Source of the DNA: Phycisphaerae bacterium
GTDB taxonomy: Bacteria > Planctomycetota > Phycisphaerae > Sedimentisphaerales > Anaerohalosphaeraceae
Direction of reading: 5' to 3'
Assembly (NCBI GenBank): GCA_029858345.1
Contig: JAOUFG010000021.1
Span: 1-32,972 of the forward strand
Length of the DNA stretch: 32,972 nucleotides
This document shows positions 1 through 9,188 of the stretch, one piece after another (the stretch's first letter is position 1; every line of letters begins with the position of its first letter). The notes under the pieces were generated by a model. That model did no database searches. It worked only from the letters and a program-made list of their open reading frames with translations, and was not told the origin of the DNA. Made by a program: the position numbers and the translations under genes.

Positions 1-107
1 TGATTATTGATTATTGATTATTGGGGAAGGGATGGAAATGATTATTGATTATTGATTATTGGGGAAGGGATGGAAATGATTATTGATTATTGATTATTGA
101 TTAATGG
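1..107. repeat. 38-bp tandem repeat with internal TGATTAT repeats
   Basis: Two complete 38-bp units (1-38 and 39-76) are identical. Each has three copies of TGATTAT followed by TGGGGAAGGGATGGAAA. A third, partial unit (77-107) keeps the three TGATTAT copies and then diverges. The array touches the left edge of the window, so it may be longer. Spacers are absent, so it is not a CRISPR. It ends just before the start of the small ORF at 111 and could supply an AT-rich upstream region, but no function is visible. Confidence 0.9.
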
Positions 108-110
108 CAA

Positions 111-467
111 ATGATGAAGGAGCGTTGTTGTACATATTGCGTGCACTGTGAGACGGTGCATGGGCTGGAGCGGGAGGTTTTGATCTGTTCGCACCGGCCG
201 GGGTACCGGGGACTGTGGGTTGCCGTTCCGTCTTCGCTGCGCTCCGACGCGACAGGCCCTTCGACATTGCTCAGGGCAGGCCCATGCGCGCGGTTTAAGG
301 AGCGGATTGGTTTAAATAGGTCCACTCCACGATGCTTCGCTCCACTTCGCATCGTTCCGGTCGGGATGACACGTTGGGAGAGCGGGATGACATGGATGGG
401 GGACGGGTTGTGCCGCTATCGCAGGGGAGGTTTGCACTGGTGGATGCGGGGGATTACGCGGCGGTGA
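111..467 (+). CDS. small Cys-rich protein, probably disrupted by repeats
   Basis: I do not recognise the family. The first 40 residues look like a real small metal-binding protein, with Cys at positions 6, 7, 10, 13 and 26 (motif CCTYCVHC). Residues 41-57 (231-281) are repeat-derived, and the gene-like sequence seems to resume at PCARFKERIGLNR (residues 58-70). From about residue 71 (PRCFAPLRIVPVGMT) a second repeat begins, and the tail overlaps the HNH-AP2 gene in another frame, so the native stop is probably lost. The start follows a weak purine-rich stretch after the tandem repeats. It may be a pseudogene or a Cys-cluster protein lengthened by repeats. The frame stays open, but codon support is weak. 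Confidence 0.4.
   Translation: MMKERCCTYCVHCETVHGLEREVLICSHRPGYRGLWVAVPSSLRSDATGPSTLLRAGPCARFKERIGLNRSTPRCFAPLRIVPVGMTRWESGMTWMGDGLCRYRRGGLHWWMRGITRR
231..281. repeat. interspersed palindromic repeat, in frame in the Cys-rich ORF
   Basis: The core is the hairpin GCCCT (256-260) / AGGGC (273-277). The sequence resembles a repeat seen in many environmental bacterial genomes whose reverse reading gives peptides of the type PALSNVEGPVASERSE; this resemblance is from memory. It is 51 bp, so it keeps the frame of the ORF starting at 111. Confidence 0.6.
321..391. repeat. interspersed palindromic repeat upstream of the HNH-AP2 gene
   Basis: The perfect arms CGATGC (330-335) and GCATCG (349-354) form a stem. 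They are followed by two copies of a GGGATGACA-type sequence (364-372 and 384-392). One frame reads PRCFAPLRIVPVGMT, a peptide often produced by a common dispersed repeat. It ends at the likely start codon of the next gene, so the element may supply that gene's translation start region. Confidence 0.55.
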
Positions 468-940
468 TGGCGTATAGCTGGTATGCGGCTTCGTCTTACA
501 AACCCCTCTGCGCAAACCCCCTCCCCGCTTCCTGCTTCGCATCAAGCTACGCAGGACAAGAAGCTACGGAGGATAGAACAGGAGAACAGGAAACTTTTTA
601 TGCGGTGCGGAAGGAGAGGGGGCGGACGATCCGGATGCACCGGGAGATCATGGGGGCGGGGCCGGAGCAGGTGGTGGACCATATCAACCACGACGGGCTG
701 GATAACCGGCGGTGCAACCTGCGGGTGTGCCGCCATGCGGAGAATGTGCGGAACCAACGGGGCCAGCGCGGGCGTTCGTCGCGGTATAAAGGGGTGTCGC
801 GCGATCGGCGGGGGAAATGGCGGGCGCAGATCTGGTACAACGGGCAGCATTTTTACCTCGGGCTGTTTGAATCGGAGGCCGCGGCGGCAGAGGCGTATAA
901 CGCAAAGGCACGGGAATTGTTCGGTGAGTTTGCGTATTAA
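392..940 (+). CDS. HNH endonuclease-like protein with C-terminal AP2 domain
   Basis: This 182-aa protein has the order typical of phage- and mobile-type HNH-AP2 proteins: an N-terminal beta segment (PLSQGRFALVDAGDY), an HNH-like core with DHINHDGLDNRRCNL (residues about 97-110), and an AP2/ERF DNA-binding domain (about 129-180, from SSRYKGVSRD to ELFGEFAY). Such proteins are usually homing-type nucleases or DNA-binding orphans. I chose ATG 392 because homology-like sequence begins about seven codons later; the frame is open from 332 through a repeat. Residues about 38-67 (503-592) look like an in-frame repeat inserted between WYAASSYK and TFYAVR, which are normally close together. The HNH core is past the insertion and looks intact, so activity is possible but unproven. 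Confidence 0.8.
   Translation: MDGGRVVPLSQGRFALVDAGDYAAVMAYSWYAASSYKPLCANPLPASCFASSYAGQEATEDRTGEQETFYAVRKERGRTIRMHREIMGAGPEQVVDHINHDGLDNRRCNLRVCRHAENVRNQRGQRGRSSRYKGVSRDRRGKWRAQIWYNGQHFYLGLFESEAAAAEAYNAKARELFGEFAY
503..592. repeat. 90-bp palindromic repeat inserted in frame in HNH-AP2 gene
   Basis: The segment contains a hairpin with arms GCTTCCTGC (527-535) and GCAGGA...GAAGC (551-564). It encodes a low-complexity peptide (ANPLPASCFASSYAGQEATE) unlike the surrounding conserved domain. It interrupts the expected N-terminal strand of the HNH-AP2 protein, and its length is a multiple of three. The exact borders are estimated. Confidence 0.55.
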
Positions 941-998
941 AACGAGACTGCGGAAAATGGGGCTTGAGTCTGCTTTCATATCTGATACAGTGTGAGGC

Positions 999-1421
999 AT
1001 GATGGTCAAGACCGAAACACTGGAAATCGCCACAAAAGGCAACTGCGATATTGTCGATATTACAGGGGATGTGCAAAGGGCAATCGCCAACGCCGGATTC
1101 AACGACGGGACGGTGACGGTGTTTAATGTGGGGTCGACCGCCGGGATCACGACGATCGAATATGAGCCGGGATTGGTCAAGCATGACATCAACGCGGCGT
1201 TTGAAAAAATCGCTCCGAAGAACGGTCGCTATGAACACGAGGAAACATGGCACGACGACAACGGCCACGCGCACGTGCGGGCATCGATGCTGGGGCCGTC
1301 GCTGGTGGTGCCCTTCTGCCAACAGGAGCCCATGCTTGGTACCTGGCAGCAGATCGTCCTAATCGATTTCGACACCCGCCCCCGAAACCGAAAAGTTGTT
1401 TGCCAAATCATCGGGGAATAA
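999..1421 (+). CDS. YjbQ/UPF0047 family protein
   Basis: This 140-aa protein has the usual length for the YjbQ (UPF0047) family. Visible hallmarks are GSTAGITTIEYEPGL, YEHEETWHDDNGHAHVRASM and LGTWQQIVLIDFDTRPR; the His residues in HDDNGHAH are the conserved metal or active-site candidates. Members show weak thiamine-phosphate synthase activity in the literature, but the true role is unsettled. A double ATG-ATG start would allow 139 or 140 residues (MMVKTE or MVKTE). The stop lies one base from the stop of the convergent Nudix gene, so the two transcripts must end into each other. No operon partner is visible upstream. Confidence 0.9.
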   Translation: MMVKTETLEIATKGNCDIVDITGDVQRAIANAGFNDGTVTVFNVGSTAGITTIEYEPGLVKHDINAAFEKIAPKNGRYEHEETWHDDNGHAHVRASMLGPSLVVPFCQQEPMLGTWQQIVLIDFDTRPRNRKVVCQIIGE

Positions 1422-1422
1422 G

Positions 1423-2058
1423 TCAATCAAATTTCGTCGGCAGGTCGGGGTTGCGGTGGTGGTCGAAGAACTGGCGGAGTTCGTGGTGCAGGGTGCGGCC
1501 GTTGGATAAGTTCTCGGGCAGTTGGTCTTCGGCAAACCAGGCGATCTCGCTGGTTTCACTGCTGGGTGTCGGCTCGCCGCCGAGCAGTTCACACAGGAAA
1601 AACAGCTTGTAAATGCTGAATGGATATGACGGCGTGTGGCCCTGATTATCACGGTCATAGACAGCCAGCAGTTTCGTAGCCTTGACCTTGTAGCCGGACT
1701 CTTCACAGACCTCGCGGGCGACGTTCTGTGAGGGCGTCGTTCCGGTATCGCACCAGCCGCCAGGCAGCGTCCATCCGCCGTCGGCGATCTCTTTGACCAT
1801 GAGAATTTTGTCGTCCCTGAACACGACACCGCGGCAGTCCACCTTCGGCGTGGGGTAGCCGGCATCTTCCTGCAGGATGCCCAGCGCCTGTATGGCGTCC
1901 ATGTTCTCGGTATGCTGCTCAAAGATCTCCGCGGCGATCTGCTCGATCTCTTCGTGCCGCTTGCGCTCGTAGTCGTCTTTAGCAAAGTGCCTGCCCGCCT
2001 GCGAGATGGCCTTGAGCCGTTTGGCAATGTCGAACCAGTTGAATTTGGATTCACCCAT
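1423..2058 (-). CDS. Nudix hydrolase with N-terminal helical domain
   Basis: The 211-aa protein has a helical N-terminal domain (about 1-65), common in Nudix enzymes annotated as ADP-ribose pyrophosphatase-like, followed by the Nudix fold. The Nudix box is at residues 101-123. REVCEESGY carries the metal-binding Glu residues, but the first Glu of the consensus (position 7) is Thr107. Substrate class is therefore uncertain; nucleoside-diphosphate sugars or ADP-ribose are typical. An AGGA Shine-Dalgarno precedes ATG 2058. The upstream region has a consensus -10 and several GTATAC sites (see findings). It is convergent with the YjbQ gene, with one base between the stops. Confidence 0.88.
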   Translation of the reverse strand: MGESKFNWFDIAKRLKAISQAGRHFAKDDYERKRHEEIEQIAAEIFEQHTENMDAIQALGILQEDAGYPTPKVDCRGVVFRDDKILMVKEIADGGWTLPGGWCDTGTTPSQNVAREVCEESGYKVKATKLLAVYDRDNQGHTPSYPFSIYKLFFLCELLGGEPTPSSETSEIAWFAEDQLPENLSNGRTLHHELRQFFDHHRNPDLPTKFD

Positions 2059-2080
2059 TGATTTGTCCTGTAATTTTATC

Positions 2081-2163
2081 GTATACGCAGAGATTATAAG
2101 CTATTGATCAGTAAAATGGAAGATGAAAGTCGGGTATACAGGAATGCGTGTATACAAGTATAC
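2081..2163. promoter_or_regulatory. cluster of four GTATAC palindromes upstream of the Nudix gene
   Basis: GTATAC occurs at 2081-2086, 2134-2139, 2150-2155 and 2158-2163. On the minus strand a TATAAT -10 (2093-2098) lies between the first and the other three sites, about 35 bp before the Nudix start. The sites therefore sit just downstream and just upstream of the likely promoter, as an operator cluster would. The binding factor is unknown. Confidence 0.4.
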
Positions 2164-2193
2164 ATCAAGACAGAAATATACCACTACACTTAT

Positions 2194-2778
2194 CTACTTT
2201 TCGGGTGTTTTGTCTCCTTTTTCGAAATCGAGGGCGGCGGAGTTGATGCAGTAGCGCTGGCCGGTGGGGGCCGGACCGTCATTGAAGACGTGGCCGAGGT
2301 GGCCGCCGCACTTGGGACAATAGATTTCGGTGCGGACCATTCCGAGAGTGGTGTCGCGGCGTTCGGCAACGGCCTCTTTGTCAGCAGGCGCGGAAAAGGC
2401 GGGCCAACCGCAGCCGGAGTTGTACTTGGCATCGGAAGAAAATATCTCCGCACCGCAACCGGCGCATTTATAGACGCCCTCTTCGAAAAAATGATCATAT
2501 TTTCCGGTAAAGGGACGCTCGGTGCCTTTTTGCCGGAGGACATAATACTGTTGGCGTGTCAGTTTCTGTTTCCACTGGCGTTCGGTTTGGGGCATTGGGG
2601 ATTGGGGGTTCGAGGCATCCATAGCGGTCTCCTTGGCAACGGCTTTCGTGTTTTCGGTGTAAGCGGGCGGGCTGTTGGGGTCATAGTGCGGCAGAAAGAA
2701 CGTGCGGCACCCCCTGTTTGAGGCCGTTAAGGCCGGCAGCAGTAACACCCAAAATGAGGATAGAACAATCTTGTTCAT
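2194..2778 (-). CDS. msrB: peptide-methionine (R)-S-oxide reductase, likely exported
   Basis: MsrB reduces methionine-R-sulfoxide in oxidised proteins. Two zinc-binding CxxC pairs (CAGC and CPKC), the GCGWPAF motif and the catalytic RYCINS motif are all present in the last 130 residues of the 194-aa protein. The N-terminus has a hydrophobic stretch ([16 protein letters not shown]) suggesting a signal peptide and then a 35-residue linker, so repair of exported proteins is likely. There is no clear lipobox. A -10-like TATAAA (2783-2788 on the complement) lies only four bases before ATG 2778 and no Shine-Dalgarno is seen, so the transcript may be nearly leaderless. A shorter cytoplasmic start at MDASNP is an alternative. 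Confidence 0.93.
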   Translation of the reverse strand: MNKIVLSSFWVLLLPALTASNRGCRTFFLPHYDPNSPPAYTENTKAVAKETAMDASNPQSPMPQTERQWKQKLTRQQYYVLRQKGTERPFTGKYDHFFEEGVYKCAGCGAEIFSSDAKYNSGCGWPAFSAPADKEAVAERRDTTLGMVRTEIYCPKCGGHLGHVFNDGPAPTGQRYCINSAALDFEKGDKTPEK

Positions 2779-2833
2779 GCCATTTATACGTACCGCACAA
2801 ATGGGAGTTCATTTTCCGTCTCGAACCTAAGTG

Positions 2834-2862
2834 TTGACGGGACGGGCGGTTTGCACTATTCT
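2834..2862 (+). promoter_or_regulatory. sigma70-type promoter of the 2895 gene
   Basis: A -35 TTGACG (2834-2839) and a -10 TATTCT (2857-2862) are separated by 17 bp. The promoter lies 32 bp before ATG 2895 and an AGGAG follows at a proper distance. It probably drives the gene pair 2895-4736. Confidence 0.6.
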
Positions 2863-2894
2863 GTTATCGAAAGTATTTGTCACAGGAGAACGAA

Positions 2895-3680
2895 ATGCCA
2901 GAAAACAGTTTCTTCACCGGTTTTTTTCACCCGGTGGTTATTACAATTCTGTTCATTTTTTTGTCAACGGTGATCGCGGCGTTTATCCGCGGGCGCAAGA
3001 AAGACAAGTGCCTGAAGGCCTTTGACGGCTTTGCGGTCACGCTGGAAGACGCCAACAGCAAATATATCTGGGGCACCCTTCGTGTCGAGGCGACCGGCAT
3101 GGAGTTGGTCTATCCGCAGGCCCATAAAGACGCCAACGGGCACATCGAATCCAGCTACATGCTGTACAAATATGAATACGGTAATATCTCTGCGATGATT
3201 CGGTATCATGATATGCTCAGCGATGAGCAGTACCAGCGGCGCGAAAAGGAGCTCAGGCGGACCTATCACCCTCACTGGCTGCGGCGTTTGTGGCGAAAGA
3301 CCGTGAATGTCTTTAAGACGATTCGTGACTCGATCATGGAAGTCTCCAATGTCCTGCTGAGCCAGGCCCAAAAGACAACGGGAGCCGGAGCATTACTCAG
3401 CGCACAGGATAAATACGTCAGCCAGATGAAAAATGAAGTCATCGGATCGGTCGATACCTCGTATGAGCCGCTGTTGGAAAGATATATCGGCCACCAGGTC
3501 GTTGCCGAGCTCCTGCACGGAGATCAGCCGGTCGAGATGGTCGGCATTCTGAAAGATTATACGGCTGATTTTCTGGCACTGCTCGACGTAGCGTACTGGT
3601 TTAACGGAACCGAAGACAAAAAAAAGGCCGATGTACTTTTGCCGCGTAAGCGAGCCATCATCAGACATCTTGGGGAATAG
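2895..3680 (+). CDS. conserved-type membrane-anchored protein of unknown function
   Basis: I cannot assign a function to this 261-aa protein. It has one N-terminal transmembrane segment (HPVVITILFIFLSTVIAAFI, about residues 11-30), then a basic stop-transfer patch (RGRKKDK), so most of it should face the cytoplasm. The body has beta-like segments (about 40-100) and then long charged helices, with one region resembling YEPLLERYIGHQVVAEL. ATG 2895 is chosen over an in-frame TTG at 2877 because AGGAG lies seven bases before it. The gap to the downstream lipoprotein gene is six bases, so the two are probably co-translated and may act at the envelope together. Confidence 0.75.
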   Translation: MPENSFFTGFFHPVVITILFIFLSTVIAAFIRGRKKDKCLKAFDGFAVTLEDANSKYIWGTLRVEATGMELVYPQAHKDANGHIESSYMLYKYEYGNISAMIRYHDMLSDEQYQRREKELRRTYHPHWLRRLWRKTVNVFKTIRDSIMEVSNVLLSQAQKTTGAGALLSAQDKYVSQMKNEVIGSVDTSYEPLLERYIGHQVVAELLHGDQPVEMVGILKDYTADFLALLDVAYWFNGTEDKKKADVLLPRKRAIIRHLGE

Positions 3681-3686
3681 ACTGTT

Positions 3687-4736
3687 GTGGAAAAAATCCT
3701 TAAAAAAATCGTTTTCTACAGATTTATAACAGCCCTGTTGCTGATCATTTCACTGGCGGGCTGTCAGGTCGGCTCCCGGCCGCGGCTGCGTGTCAGCGAT
3801 TATTTCGGGGATCCGACAGGGATGCGGTTTCCCGATCCAAATGACCTTGGACATCACAGTCTGGCTCCCAGCCATGAGGAAAAACTGGGAATGCTCTATA
3901 CCTGCAAAGGCGGATTCATTGACCTGGGGCACGTTCGTGAAGCCGCTGACCGCACGGAATACGCATCCCAACTCGTCTATAACACCCTGCTCCGGTCCCG
4001 TACGAGCGGTACGTACAGAATCATTGAACCTGCACGTTATCACTTAACCATCAGTTACCCGGATCAATGGCGGAATATGTCCTGGCAGCAGAGAAAAAAA
4101 ATCGCCCGGAAAGTGTCGATTTCGTATGGACAGTATCTGGCTCACACCAGCTTGATCTGGCATGAAATACTGACCTGGTACGGGTTCGCTTCGTCCGGCG
4201 TCTTCTCGGAAAATATCTCCGCGTTTTCCTGGGAGGACACTTATTCGGATGTCCTGGGAACACGACTGGCGGTCATGGCCCTGAACACAGCCAATGAATC
4301 GTACGAAGACGCGATGACGCGATTGATTGACGAAACCCTGCGGCAGTTGGACGTCCAACCCGCCGAAACCGCCCGCAAAACGAAACATGCCGTACAGGGA
4401 AAATGGTTTGAAGGCGGATACTATTTCTTCGTAAAGATGAAAGAACGGAATTTGGATGTTGGATTGGATGACGGATTCATTACGCCCTGGCTGATACCCG
4501 GAATATGCCCGGATACCGTGCCGCAGGACTGCCCGGCACCGAACCCGGGCACCGTACTGGAAAAGTATGGATTTAAGATGCGGCTTCAGATAGAGCCGTT
4601 GGAATTTGAAAAAGGAAAAATCTATAAAGCAATCGGTCTTAATCCTTCGGAGTACCTGCGGCCGTCGATCCACTTTCGGGAAATCATCGAACAAATCCGA
4701 CAAGAATCGCGCAAGCGTGAGGGTGGCGATAGTTAG
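3687..4736 (+). CDS. DUF4056-like lipoprotein
   Basis: This 349-aa protein begins at GTG, six bases after the preceding stop. It has a lipoprotein signal with lipobox LAGC (Cys26), so it should be anchored to a membrane facing the periplasm. The middle contains IWHEILTWYG (His159-Glu160) and FSENISAFSWEDTYSD, which resemble the DUF4056 family as I recall it; a His-Glu pair followed by acidic residues could bind metal, but no activity is known. Tight spacing with the membrane-anchored partner suggests a shared envelope function. No other start with a signal peptide is available. Confidence 0.72.
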   Translation: MEKILKKIVFYRFITALLLIISLAGCQVGSRPRLRVSDYFGDPTGMRFPDPNDLGHHSLAPSHEEKLGMLYTCKGGFIDLGHVREAADRTEYASQLVYNTLLRSRTSGTYRIIEPARYHLTISYPDQWRNMSWQQRKKIARKVSISYGQYLAHTSLIWHEILTWYGFASSGVFSENISAFSWEDTYSDVLGTRLAVMALNTANESYEDAMTRLIDETLRQLDVQPAETARKTKHAVQGKWFEGGYYFFVKMKERNLDVGLDDGFITPWLIPGICPDTVPQDCPAPNPGTVLEKYGFKMRLQIEPLEFEKGKIYKAIGLNPSEYLRPSIHFREIIEQIRQESRKREGGDS

Positions 4737-4766
4737 TCCACAGATTACACCGATTTCTCTGATTTG

Positions 4767-4832
4767 TCATGCAGGACTTGATCCGGCATCCAGCCGTTAA
4801 CGCCCTGGACCCCGGCTCAGAGGCCGGGGTGA
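4767..4832. repeat. interspersed palindromic repeat (HAGLDPAS type)
   Basis: The sequence reads CHAGLDPASS in one frame, a peptide typical of a dispersed palindromic repeat found in many bacterial genomes. It ends in a perfect 8-bp stem, ACCCCGGC (4809-4816) / GCCGGGGT (4823-4830), with a six-base loop. It lies between the convergent DUF4056-like and small membrane protein genes, so the hairpin might also help end transcription, though no T-tract follows. Confidence 0.6.
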
Positions 4833-4845
4833 CATGCGTTGTGAA

Positions 4846-5103
4846 TCATTCATCTTTTTTTGTGAGAATATACCGTACAAATGACCACAGGCCGGCGAAT
4901 TTGTAATTGCTGTCAACGTAGTGTTCGATGACGTAGAAAGCAAAATAGTAGGCCCGGCAGAAACACCAAATCGCCAAAGCCAGCATCACCGCAACCTTCC
5001 ATGATGGATGTTCCAGCAGGATAATCAACGATGCCATCATCCCACCGAACAAAAATAGAAATCCTTTGAGGTAAATTAGCTTTTTGTTCTTTAAGTCTGC
5101 CAT
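4846..5103 (-). CDS. small two-helix membrane protein
   Basis: This 85-aa protein is of unknown function. Two hydrophobic helices are visible: YLKGFLFLFGGMMASLIILL (about 11-30) and VAVMLALAIWCFCRAYYFAF (about 36-55), followed by YVIEHYVDSNYKFAGLWSF. I chose the second ATG (5103) because an AGGA sequence lies nine bases upstream; the first ATG (5112) is too close to it. It is transcribed convergently to the DUF4056-like gene, and the intact RAYT element begins just upstream. It resembles hypothetical proteins from planctomycetes as I recall, without a named family. Confidence 0.7.
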   Translation of the reverse strand: MADLKNKKLIYLKGFLFLFGGMMASLIILLEHPSWKVAVMLALAIWCFCRAYYFAFYVIEHYVDSNYKFAGLWSFVRYILTKKDE

Positions 5104-5120
5104 ATAGGCCATTCCTCACT

Positions 5121-5808
5121 ATATCGTAAGTTTTAAAGTTCAATCCAAAACAGTCTGAAAGACTGATGTATTATAGCCCAGGGCAACGCCCTGGGTTTAG
5201 GAGTCACAAAAATAATTATCGCCCTGTAAGGGCAACGTAATCAATCCCACAAATAACGTTCATCGTATTCAACCTTGTACTTTCGCAAAAATTCAAGAAA
5301 TTCTTCTTTGAATGTAACCGTACGATGATGCTCTTCCTGTCCGGCGATATACCGCTTAACCGCTTCCACTCTGGAACTGCTGACAGAGAATGCACCATAC
5401 CCGTTCTGCCAGGCAAATTTTTCATACATACCGCCTTTTGTTTTGAGCCATCGACTGCTGGGACGTTTGATTCCTTCAATGTATTTTGCCAAAGTTACGG
5501 TCCTTGGCAATGTTGATAGAATATGTATATGGTCAGCAGTTCCGTTAATCAGACAAGGAATGCCCTCCATTTGTTTTATGGTCCCAGCCATATAGGCATA
5601 AAGTTGTGGTTCGATGTCTGTTTCGATAAATGGATAGCGTTCTTTGGTACTGAATACAATGTGAACATACTTTTGAGCTAATGATTGTGCCATTTTATTA
5701 TCATGCCCCTTCAGGGCATTCTCCTAATTGGGTGCATCTTAAACCCAGGGCGTTGCCCTGGGCTATATTACAACGGCCTTTCAGGCCGATTAAAACTTAT
5801 CGTATAAA
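5121..5808. mobile_element. intact RAYT element with nested inverted hairpins
   Basis: The transposase gene at 5241-5693 is flanked by two inverted sets of three hairpins. Left set, outside to inside: CAGTC-TGAAA-GACTG (5151-5165), CCCAGGGC-AAC-GCCCTGGG (5177-5195), GCCCT-GTA-AGGGC (5221-5233). Right set, inside to outside: ATGCCC-CTTCA-GGGCAT (5703-5719), CCCAGGGC-GTT-GCCCTGGG (5744-5762), CGGCC-TTTCA-GGCCG (5774-5788). Both outer flanks share AAGTTTTAA in inverted orientation (about 5128-5136 and its complement near 5791-5799). This is the layout expected of a REP-associated Y1 transposase with its own REP-like substrates. Confidence 0.85.
5241..5693 (-). CDS. REP-associated Y1 (IS200-like) transposase
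   Basis: This 150-aa protein is full length for the Y1_Tnp/RAYT family. The HUH motif is DHIHIL (His55, His57) and the catalytic tyrosine candidate is Tyr115 in KRYIAGQEEHH, with Gln and His after it as usual. Conserved WQNGYGAFSVS and a C-terminal YDERYLW are also present. Such enzymes cut single-stranded DNA at hairpins by a 5'-phosphotyrosine link, and RAYTs are thought to move REP sequences rather than whole insertion sequences. The flanking hairpin sets are the probable substrates. All key residues are intact, so it is likely active. The start codon sits nine bases from the ATGCCC hairpin, which may regulate expression. Confidence 0.92.
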   Translation of the reverse strand: MAQSLAQKYVHIVFSTKERYPFIETDIEPQLYAYMAGTIKQMEGIPCLINGTADHIHILSTLPRTVTLAKYIEGIKRPSSRWLKTKGGMYEKFAWQNGYGAFSVSSSRVEAVKRYIAGQEEHHRTVTFKEEFLEFLRKYKVEYDERYLWD

Positions 5809-5824
5809 AACAAGCTGAAGCTTG
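5806..5824 (-). terminator. possible intrinsic terminator of mfd
   Basis: On the minus strand CAAGC-TTCA-GCTTG is followed directly by TTTTT, 10 bases after the mfd stop codon. The stem is short, so termination may be weak. Confidence 0.4.
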
Positions 5825-5834
5825 AACTCTTACT

Positions 5835-9113
<3,279 letters not shown>

Positions 9114-9124
9114 AATATCAAAAA

Positions 9125-9154
9125 CGGCCTGAAAGGCCGATGTAATTTAGCCCA
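9125..9154. repeat. left-end fragment of a second RAYT element
   Basis: The hairpin CGGCC-TGAAA-GGCCG (9125-9139) is followed by GATGTAATTTAGCCCA. This matches the left end of the intact element (14 of 16 bases after the hairpin) and then breaks off inside the CCCAGGGC arm at about 9154. The stem differs from the intact copy by paired changes while the loop TGAAA is kept. Confidence 0.8.
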
Positions 9155-9188
9155 AGATAATATTGCCGATAAATATAAAAAACTTTTT

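Noticed and set aside
1-107. Possible CRISPR array
   Set aside because: The units are directly adjacent with no unique spacers, and no cas gene is near.
101-352. 83-codon minus-strand frame with GPALSNVEGPVASERSED
   Set aside because: This peptide is a translation of a dispersed palindromic repeat and is often mis-annotated as a protein; no gene is supported.
2104-2721. 205-codon plus-strand frame
   Set aside because: It is antisense to msrB, which has all catalytic and zinc-binding residues; the frame is Gly/Val-rich and featureless.
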